Assembly: GCA_012719015.1 (NCBI GenBank)
Contig: JAAYBE010000370.1
Coordinates: forward strand, 1-5,065
Origin: Actinomycetota bacterium
Lineage (GTDB): Bacteria > Actinomycetota > Thermoleophilia > UBA2241
DNA length: 5,065 bases
Direction of reading: 5' to 3'
Of the stretch, positions 1-5,065 are shown in pieces (position 1 is the first letter of the stretch; the number at the start of each line of letters is the position of its first letter). A model generated the notes under the pieces. That model was not told where the DNA came from. It worked only from the letters and a program-made list of their open reading frames with translations, and made no database searches. The position numbers and the translations under genes are program-made.

Positions 1-2
1 AG

Positions 3-407
3 GTCGTCTGCGAGCTCACCCGCGCCGGCATGGGCCAATCCACCGCCGTCGGCATGGGCGGCGACCCGATCCACGGACTCGGGTTCGTCGAATGCCTGGG
101 GCTCTTCGAGGAGGACGAGCGCACCGACAGCGTCGTGCTAATCGGCGAGATCGGAGGTGACGACGAGGAGCGGGCGGCGGCGTTCGTCCGCGAGGGCATG
201 ACCAAGCCGGTCGTCGCCTACGTGGCCGGCTTCAGTGCACCCCCCGGAAGGAAGATGGGGCACGCCGGTGCAATCGTCGAGGGCTCTTCCGGCACGGCCG
301 CCGAGAAGAAGGCCGCACTCGAAGCGGCCGGGATCCCCGTGGCGACGGCGCCGGCCGGCGTCGTCCCCCTGCTGCGCGAGGTCGGATCGAGGAGACAGGT
401 GCAATGA
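3..407 (+). CDS. sucD: Succinyl-CoA synthetase alpha subunit, C-terminal part (5' end outside window)
   Basis: This is the last 134 codons of a SucD-type protein, read from base 3 and ending in TGA at 405-407. The family joins succinate and CoA with ATP or GTP, through a phosphohistidine on the alpha subunit, in the cytoplasm. The visible part is the ligase/flavodoxin-like domain. It carries GQSTAVGMGGDP near visible residues 11-22, GEIGG at 48-52 and the phosphohistidine loop MGHAGAI at 85-91. His87 (codon 261-263) is the expected phosphorylated residue. Glu49 sits 38 residues before it, the same spacing as Glu208 and His246 of E. coli SucD. Compared with about 290 residues in E. coli, roughly the first 155 residues (the CoA-binding Rossmann domain) lie to the left. 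The stop overlaps the hutH start (ATGA), so it is probably co-transcribed with the histidine genes. Family assignment is firm. Whether this is the TCA-cycle enzyme or an operon-dedicated paralogue, and whether a sucC partner precedes it, cannot be seen. Confidence 0.93.
   Translation, partial: VVCELTRAGMGQSTAVGMGGDPIHGLGFVECLGLFEEDERTDSVVLIGEIGGDDEERAAAFVREGMTKPVVAYVAGFSAPPGRKMGHAGAIVEGSSGTAAEKKAALEAAGIPVATAPAGVVPLLREVGSRRQVQ
389..394 (+). promoter_or_regulatory. Ribosome binding site for hutH
   Basis: GAGGAG lies 9 bases before the ATG at 404, inside the last codons of the upstream sucD-like gene. It supports ATG 404 as the true hutH start and shows that hutH can recruit ribosomes itself as well as by coupling through the ATGA overlap. 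Confidence 0.7.
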
Positions 408-1957
408 CGAAGGTCGTCATCGGAGACGCGCCGCTCACCATCGACGAGGTCATCACGGTCGCGCGCGGCACGGCCGAGGTCGTCCTCGGAGCAGCGGCGC
501 GGCAGCGTATCGAGGCGGCGCACGATGTGGTCGCCGACGTCGTGGCGCGCGAGCAGGTCGCCTACGGGGTGACCACCGGGTTCGGGCAGCTCGCGACCAC
601 GCACATCCCCGTCGGCAAGGTCCGCGAACTCCAGGAGAACCTGGTCCGCAGCCACGCCGTCGGGCTCGGCGCGCCGCTCTCGTGGGAGGTCGTGCGCGCC
701 GCCATGGTCATCCGCCTCAACACCATGGCGCGTGGTCACTCGGGCGTTCGCCTCTCGGTGGCCGAGCAACTGGCCGCCTGCATCAACGCCGACCTCGTGC
801 CGTGGGTGCCGTCGCGAGGCTCTCTGGGCGCCTCCGGCGACCTCGCGCCCTCGGCGCACCTCGTGCTCGCGATGATGGGCGAGGGCGAGCTGCTCACTCC
901 CGAGGGGGGGCGCGAGCCGAGCGGGCCCGCCCTGCGGGCCACCGGGCTCGCACCGCTCGCGCTCGAGGCCAAGGAGGGCCTCAGTCTCCTCAACGGGACC
1001 CAGTTCATGGCCGCCATCGGCTGCATGCTCGTGGACGACGGGGAGACGCTGCTCGACTCCGCCGACCTGATCGGTGCGATGAGCCTCGAGGGTCTGCGTG
1101 CGTCCGTCGGCCCCTTCCAGGAGCGCATCCAGGCGCTGCGCCCCATCCCGGGACAACTGGTCACGGCGGCGAACGTCCGCCGCGCGACCGCCGGCAGCGG
1201 CATCATGCTCAGTCACCTCAACTGCGACAAGGTGCAGGACGCCTACTCCCTGCGCTGCATCCCCCAGGTGCACGGCGCCTGCCGTGATGCGCTGGGGTGG
1301 TTGCGGCGGGTGGTCGCGGTGGAGGTCGACGCGGTGACCGACAACCCGCTCATCTTCCCGGAGTCGGGGGAGATCATCTCGGCGGGCAACTTCCACGGTG
1401 AGCCGCTCGCCCTGGCGCTGGACCTGGCGGCGATGAGCCTCGCCGAGGCGGCCTCCATCAGCGAGCGGCGGACCTTCCGCATGCTCACGAGCTCGCTCAG
1501 CGAGCTGCCGCCGTTCCTCACGACCGACAGCGGGCTCAACAACGGCTATATGATCGCGCAGTACACGGCGGCGGCGCTGGTCGCCGAGAACAAGGTGCTC
1601 TGCCACCCGGCGAGCGTCGACTCCATCCCGAGCTCCGGGGACCAGGAGGACCACGTGAGCATGGGGATGACGGCCGCGCTGAAGGCGCTGGACGTGCTCG
1701 CGAACACGCAGATGGTCCTGGCCATCGAGGCGGTGTGTGCGGCGCAGGCCATCGATCTGCTGGCGCCGCTGGACCCCGGCGCCGGCACGGGGGCCGGGCG
1801 GGCGGTCGTCCGCGAGGCGGCGCCCATGCTCGAGCGCGACCGGTACCTCGCCCCGGAGCTGGAGGCGGTCACGCGTGCCGTCGCCGCCGGACGCTTCGCC
1901 GCGATCGTGCGTGACGCGGCGGGCGATGAGGCGGACAACGAAGGAGGGACGCGATGA
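404..1957 (+). CDS. hutH: Histidine ammonia-lyase (histidase)
   Basis: A 517-residue histidase, the usual length for the family. It eliminates ammonia from L-histidine to give trans-urocanate, the first step of histidine breakdown, in the cytoplasm as a homotetramer. The MIO cofactor triad Ala143-Ser144-Gly145 (bases 830-838) lies in GSLGASGDLAPSAH. Other active-site residues match the well-studied Pseudomonas putida enzyme at nearly the same numbers: Tyr54 in AYGVTTGFG, His84 in NLVRSHAVG, Asn197 in LLNGTQ, Gln278, Tyr281 and Arg284 in QDAYSLRC, Phe330 in GNFHGEP and Glu415 in SSGDQEDHVSMG. No key residue is missing, so activity is expected. His84 and Glu415 favour histidine over phenylalanine or tyrosine lyase activity. 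The ATG overlaps the sucD-like stop and has a good ribosome binding site. The TGA (1955-1957) overlaps the hutI start. Confidence 0.97.
   Translation: MTKVVIGDAPLTIDEVITVARGTAEVVLGAAARQRIEAAHDVVADVVAREQVAYGVTTGFGQLATTHIPVGKVRELQENLVRSHAVGLGAPLSWEVVRAAMVIRLNTMARGHSGVRLSVAEQLAACINADLVPWVPSRGSLGASGDLAPSAHLVLAMMGEGELLTPEGGREPSGPALRATGLAPLALEAKEGLSLLNGTQFMAAIGCMLVDDGETLLDSADLIGAMSLEGLRASVGPFQERIQALRPIPGQLVTAANVRRATAGSGIMLSHLNCDKVQDAYSLRCIPQVHGACRDALGWLRRVVAVEVDAVTDNPLIFPESGEIISAGNFHGEPLALALDLAAMSLAEAASISERRTFRMLTSSLSELPPFLTTDSGLNNGYMIAQYTAAALVAENKVLCHPASVDSIPSSGDQEDHVSMGMTAALKALDVLANTQMVLAIEAVCAAQAIDLLAPLDPGAGTGAGRAVVREAAPMLERDRYLAPELEAVTRAVAAGRFAAIVRDAAGDEADNEGGTR
1941..1947 (+). promoter_or_regulatory. 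Ribosome binding site for hutI
   Basis: AAGGAGG is a near-perfect Shine-Dalgarno sequence, 6 bases before ATG 1954 and within the end of hutH. It is the main reason for choosing this upstream ATG, which gives the HutI protein a longer than usual N-terminus. Confidence 0.8.
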
Positions 1958-3342
1958 ACGATCCCCGCGGGCAGAGTGAGCCGCACAGCGTCGCGGGAGG
2001 CGAGGCGCCGGTGCGGTGCGACGTGCTCGTGCGCGGCGCCGCCGAGGTCGTCACGATGGCGCCGGGATCCGGTCCGGCGTCGTCCTCCGGCCCCGTCGAG
2101 AGGGAGCGTCCGCCGGTCGATCTGGGCGTGATCCCGCGCGGCGCCGTCGCGGCTCTGGAGGGGCGTGTGGTCTGGGTCGGTCCTGAGTCGGAGATCGCCG
2201 GCGCCCTGGATGTGCCCGACGACGCGGTCGTCGTGGACGTGGAGGGCGCGGCCGTGATCCCGGGTCTCGTCGACGCCCACACCCACCTGACGTGGGCGGG
2301 CGACCGGGCGGCCGAGTACGGCGCCCGGCTCGGTGGGGCGACCTACCTCGAGATCCAGCAGGCCGGCGGCGGCATCAACAGCACGGTGCGCGCCACCCGG
2401 GAGGCCGCCGAGGAGGACCTCGCCGCCCTGGCGGTGCGCCGCCTGGACTCCTTCCTGCGTCACGGCACCACCACTCTCGAGGCCAAGAGCGGCTACGGGC
2501 TGACCCTGGAGGACGAGCGCAAGCAACTGGCCGCCGCCAAGGCGGCGCACCCGGTGCGTCGCGTGCACACCTGCCTCGCGGCGCATCTGACCCCCGAGGA
2601 GTACGCCGGTCGCGAGGACGAGTACATCGACCTCGTCTGCGCCGAGATCCTGCCGGCGCTCGTCGGCCAGGCCGAGTTCGCGGACGTGTTCTGCGACGAG
2701 GGCGCCTTCTCCGTCGCCCAGTCGCGGCGCGTGCTCGAGGCCGCCCGGGGCCTGGGCTACCGGCTCAAGATGCACGCGGAGGAGTTGGCGCACACCGGCG
2801 GGACCGCCCTGGCCGCGTCGCTGGGCGCCGTCTCCGCCGACCATCTCATCCACATCACCGGCGACGACATCCGGGCGCTCAAGGAGTCAGGCACGGTGGC
2901 CGTCCTGCTCCCCGGCACGAGCTACACGCTGCACACCACCTACGCTCCCATGCGGGAGCTGCTCGCGGCCGGTGTGACGGTGGCCCTGGCCACCGACTTC
3001 AACCCCGGGAGCTGCTACAGCGAGAACCTGCAGATGGCGGTCTCGCTGGCCTGCCAGGAGGCTCGGGTGACGCCGGCCGAGGCCCTCCGCGCCGCCACCA
3101 TGGGCGGCGCGGCCGCGCTCGGCCTCCAGCATGAGGTCGGCAGCCTCGAGCCCGGCAAGCGCTGCGACCTGCTGGTGCTCGACTCGGCCTCCCACCTGGA
3201 GCTGCCGTATCATTGGGGTGTCAACCTCGTCACCGACGTCCTCGTGGGTGGCGAGGTCGTCGTACACGATCGCCGGGTGGTTCGAGCCGGCGCGGACGAG
3301 GCCTCCTCAGGCCCGGGCGCCACACCCGTCATCCGTTCCTGA
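1954..3342 (+). CDS. hutI: Imidazolonepropionase
   Basis: A 462-residue amidohydrolase-superfamily enzyme that hydrolyses 4-imidazolone-5-propionate to N-formimino-L-glutamate, the third step of histidine catabolism, in the cytoplasm. Metal ligands are visible: His109 and His111 in VDAHTHL, His274 in KMHAEE, His297 in SADHLIH and Asp348 in ATDFNPGS. Arg118, His210 and Glu277 match the substrate-binding positions Arg89, His185 and Glu252 known from the Bacillus subtilis enzyme at an almost constant offset. AKSGYGL (177-183) and the C-terminal PYHWGVNLV segment are also typical of HutI. The protein is about 40-50 residues longer than most HutI. The extra length is a hydrophilic N-terminus (about 1-20) and a Pro/Ser/Arg-rich stretch (about 36-55) in the N-terminal beta-sandwich. 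The start is supported by AAGGAGG and the ATGA overlap with hutH. No urocanase gene lies between hutH and hutI. Confidence 0.96.
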   Translation: MNDPRGQSEPHSVAGGEAPVRCDVLVRGAAEVVTMAPGSGPASSSGPVERERPPVDLGVIPRGAVAALEGRVVWVGPESEIAGALDVPDDAVVVDVEGAAVIPGLVDAHTHLTWAGDRAAEYGARLGGATYLEIQQAGGGINSTVRATREAAEEDLAALAVRRLDSFLRHGTTTLEAKSGYGLTLEDERKQLAAAKAAHPVRRVHTCLAAHLTPEEYAGREDEYIDLVCAEILPALVGQAEFADVFCDEGAFSVAQSRRVLEAARGLGYRLKMHAEELAHTGGTALAASLGAVSADHLIHITGDDIRALKESGTVAVLLPGTSYTLHTTYAPMRELLAAGVTVALATDFNPGSCYSENLQMAVSLACQEARVTPAEALRAATMGGAAALGLQHEVGSLEPGKRCDLLVLDSASHLELPYHWGVNLVTDVLVGGEVVVHDRRVVRAGADEASSGPGATPVIRS

Positions 3343-3351
3343 CCGACAGAC

Positions 3352-3357
3352 GGAGGG
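3352..3357 (+). promoter_or_regulatory. Ribosome binding site deciding the TTG start of ftcD
   Basis: GGAGGG lies 7 bases before TTG 3365, within the 22-base gap (3343-3364) after hutI. The next possible upstream ATG in this frame (3131) is deep inside hutI and would add 78 residues unrelated to the family. The site and the start of family homology both point to TTG 3365. Confidence 0.75.
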
Positions 3358-3364
3358 CCGAGCG

Positions 3365-4267
3365 TTGACTCTCATCGAATGCATCCCCAACTTCAGCGAA
3401 GGCCGCCGCCCGGAGGTCGTCGACGAGATCACCCGCGCGGTCGCCGGCGTCGCCGACGTCAGTCTGCTCGATGTGCAGAGCGACGCGACGCACAACCGGT
3501 CCGTGGTCACGTTCGTGGGCCACGAGGGGCCCATCGCCGAGGCCGCGTACCGCGCCATCCGTACGGCGGCGGAGCTGATCGACCTGAACGAGCACGAGGG
3601 CGCCCACCCGCGCTTCGGCGCCACCGACGTGTGTCCCTTCGTCCCCCTGCGTGCGGAGGAGATGGCGGCCTGCATCGAGACGGCGGGCAGACTGGCCCAG
3701 CGCGTCGCGAGTGAGCTCGCGATCCCGGTGTTCCTCTACGAGGACGCGGCTCGCGTCCCGGAGCATCGCAACCTCGCCGTGATCCGCGGCAAGGGGTTCG
3801 AGGAGATGCGCGAGGTGATCGGCAGCGAGCCCGCGAAGACGCCCGATGAGGGCGAGGCACGCGTGCACGCCACGGCGGGTGCGGTGGCCATCGGCGCGCG
3901 CTTCCCGCTCATCGCCTTCAACGTCAACCTGGACACGGACGACCTCGCGCTCGCGCAGCGGATCGCGGTCGAGATCCGCGAGAAGGACGGCGGACTGCGA
4001 TGCGTCAAGGCGATCGGCCTGCGGCTCGACGACGGCGCGGCTCAGGTCTCGATGAACTTGACCGACTACCGGGTGACCTCGCCGGCCGACGTGGTCGCCG
4101 CCATCGCGGCCCGCGCCGCCGATGCCGGGGTCTCGATCCGCGAGAGCGAGGTCGTCGGCCTGCTGCCCCAGGACGTGCTGGTGCGCCTGGCGCACTCGGA
4201 GCTGCACGCCACGGCCTTCACACGTGACCAGGTGCTCGAGGCCCGGGTCCTGGACACGCTGCTGTGA
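3365..4267 (+). CDS. ftcD: Glutamate formimidoyltransferase (single-domain formiminotransferase)
   Basis: A 300-residue protein that transfers the formimino group of N-formimino-L-glutamate to tetrahydrofolate, giving L-glutamate and 5-formimino-THF in the cytoplasm. It uses the HutI product, which fits its position directly after hutI. The N-terminal formiminotransferase subdomain covers about residues 1-180. It begins with LIECIPNFSEGR, has SDATHNRSVVTF (39-50) and contains GAHPRFGATDVCPF (79-92). His81 (codon 3605-3607) corresponds to the catalytic His82 of the mammalian enzyme. The C-terminal subdomain covers about 181-300 and begins with PLIAFNVNLDT; it includes KAIGLRL and QVSMNLTDY. 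The length equals the transferase domain alone; the cyclodeaminase domain of bifunctional animal FTCD is absent. The start is TTG 3365, chosen from the GGAGGG site and the onset of homology. The gene ends at TGA 4265-4267, overlapping the next gene by 4 bases. A separate cyclodeaminase (FchA) would be expected elsewhere. Confidence 0.94.
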   Translation: MTLIECIPNFSEGRRPEVVDEITRAVAGVADVSLLDVQSDATHNRSVVTFVGHEGPIAEAAYRAIRTAAELIDLNEHEGAHPRFGATDVCPFVPLRAEEMAACIETAGRLAQRVASELAIPVFLYEDAARVPEHRNLAVIRGKGFEEMREVIGSEPAKTPDEGEARVHATAGAVAIGARFPLIAFNVNLDTDDLALAQRIAVEIREKDGGLRCVKAIGLRLDDGAAQVSMNLTDYRVTSPADVVAAIAARAADAGVSIRESEVVGLLPQDVLVRLAHSELHATAFTRDQVLEARVLDTLL

Positions 4268-5065
4268 CCGGCCCGGGAGCGAGCGCCGCCGCAGGCGCCC
4301 GGGCAGGCCGCATCCTGATCACCGGCATCCGTCTCACGCCGCTCCTGCTCGCCTTCAAAGAGCCGTACCACTGGGCCGGGCGGGTGGACCACGGCTCGCC
4401 GGTGGTGCTGGTCGAGGTCGAGACCGACGCCGGCATCACGGGCATCGGCGAGTCGGTGTCGTCGCTCGCGGCGGAGATCACGACGGCCGCGTTCCGCGCC
4501 GTCGAGCCGCTCCTGGTCGGACAACCCATCCACGACGTGGCGCGGCTGGTGGACGAGGCGCGCCACCTCGGGACCTTCAACCACATGCCGTGGTTCGCGG
4601 ACTTCGTGCTCGCCGGCTTCGAGATGGCTCTGTGGGACGCCGTCGGCAAGGCCGCCGGGCAGCCGGTGTACCGGCTTCTCGGCGGCGCCGTGCGTGACGA
4701 GGTCGACTACTTCGGGTTCGTACAGGGCGACACCACCGAGGAACTCGTGGAGGACGCCCGCGACCTGGCCGCGGCCGGGCATGAGGTGATCTACCTCAAG
4801 GTCGGCCGCGGCGACGAAGCAGATGTGCGGAACACGGCCGCCGTGCGCGAGGCGATCGGCGCCCGTCGCCTGCGCGTGGACCCCAACTGCGCCTGGAGCG
4901 TGCCGGATGCGATCCGCATGATCCGTGCACTCGAGCCCTACGGGATCGACTGGGTCGAGCAGCCGACCACGCTGCTCAGCGTGACGGCGCTGCGCCAGGT
5001 CCGCGAGGCGGTCCATGTGCCCGTCGCCGCCGACCAGGCCGTGCACACGCCGGCGGACGTCTATG
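4264..5065 (+). CDS. Enolase-superfamily protein (mandelate racemase / muconate lactonizing type), 3' end outside window
   Basis: An open frame of 267 codons runs from GTG 4264 to the right edge. Such enzymes take a proton from the carbon next to a carboxylate, with the resulting enolate held on Mg2+, and act as racemases, epimerases, dehydratases or lactonizing enzymes. The N-terminal capping domain spans about residues 17-140, with TDAGITGIGES (54-64), FEMALWDAVGKAAGQP (119-134) and LLGG. The barrel follows. Metal ligands are Asp206 in RVDPNCAW, Glu232 in WVEQPT and Asp257 in VAADQ. The 26- and 25-residue spacings match muconate lactonizing enzyme better than mandelate racemase. The usual KxK base motif reads Tyr177-Leu178-Lys179, so only the second Lys is present. 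The Lys expected on a later strand lies beyond the edge. GTG 4264 overlaps the ftcD stop (GTGA) but has no clear ribosome binding site. The first 16 residues are Ala/Gly-rich and non-homologous, so a start a little downstream is possible. The substrate cannot be told from sequence. Confidence 0.88.
   Translation, partial: MTGPGASAAAGARAGRILITGIRLTPLLLAFKEPYHWAGRVDHGSPVVLVEVETDAGITGIGESVSSLAAEITTAAFRAVEPLLVGQPIHDVARLVDEARHLGTFNHMPWFADFVLAGFEMALWDAVGKAAGQPVYRLLGGAVRDEVDYFGFVQGDTTEELVEDARDLAAAGHEVIYLKVGRGDEADVRNTAAVREAIGARRLRVDPNCAWSVPDAIRMIRALEPYGIDWVEQPTTLLSVTALRQVREAVHVPVAADQAVHTPADVY

Noticed and set aside
904..910. Run of seven G in hutH, considered as a possible frameshift site
   Set aside because: The reading frame continues intact on both sides with all histidase active-site residues in register, so no error or slippage is indicated.
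235..1287. Plus-strand frame of 350 codons overlapping sucD and hutH
   Set aside because: Extremely Arg-rich product from an out-of-frame reading of the real genes.
1490..1506. Near-perfect inverted repeat AGCTCGCT-C-AGCGAGCT
   Set aside because: It lies mid-gene in hutH in codons for a conserved-looking Ser/Leu/Glu segment, has no T tract, and short GC-rich palindromes are expected by chance here; not a credible terminator or operator.
218..1654. Long open frame on the minus strand opposite hutH (478 codons)
   Set aside because: It is Arg/Asp/Gly/His-rich with no family motif and mirrors the GC-rich third positions of the sucD-like and hutH genes, which are clearly real on the other strand.
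1546..2853. Long minus-strand open frame opposite hutH and hutI (435 codons)
   Set aside because: Composition is typical of an antisense shadow of high-GC coding DNA; no recognisable domain, and the plus-strand genes carry complete catalytic residues.
3343..3364. Gap between hutI and ftcD considered for a promoter or terminator
   Set aside because: Only 22 bases, holding a ribosome binding site and nothing resembling a hairpin with T tract or -10/-35 boxes.
4066..5046. Minus-strand open frame (326 codons) opposite the end of ftcD and the enolase-superfamily gene
   Set aside because: The plus strand in the GTG-started frame encodes a clear enolase-superfamily protein with all metal ligands; the minus-strand frame has no motif.

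Overview
The window is a dense, GC-rich stretch of bacterial DNA. Third codon positions are mostly G or C, and all genes are on the + strand. The longest gap between genes is 22 bases, and starts are mixed (ATG, TTG, GTG). This fits a high-GC lineage such as an Actinobacterium or Chloroflexota. That placement rests on composition and general gene style only; no taxonomic marker is present.

Layout: (1) the C-terminal half of a succinyl-CoA synthetase alpha subunit (SucD-like), cut by the left edge; (2) hutH, histidine ammonia-lyase, complete; (3) hutI, imidazolonepropionase, complete; (4) a single-domain glutamate formimidoyltransferase (ftcD-like), complete, most likely starting at TTG 3365; (5) the first 267 residues of an enolase-superfamily protein (mandelate racemase / muconate lactonizing type), starting at GTG 4264 and cut by the right edge. 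Three of the four junctions are 4-base stop/start overlaps (ATGA, ATGA, GTGA). The genes therefore look like one translationally coupled operon whose promoter and terminator both lie outside the window.

Function: HutH deaminates L-histidine to urocanate. HutI opens imidazolonepropionate to N-formimino-L-glutamate. The formimidoyltransferase moves the formimino group to tetrahydrofolate and releases glutamate. The step between HutH and HutI, urocanase (hutU), is not in the window, and neither is the formimino-THF cyclodeaminase needed after the last step. Both must be encoded elsewhere or just outside the window. The flanking SucD-like and enolase-superfamily genes are not standard hut genes. 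Their coupling to the operon, and a Tyr where the enolase-superfamily enzyme would normally have the first Lys of its KxK motif, are the points most worth a second look. I see no RNA gene, mobile element, CRISPR array or convincing terminator.
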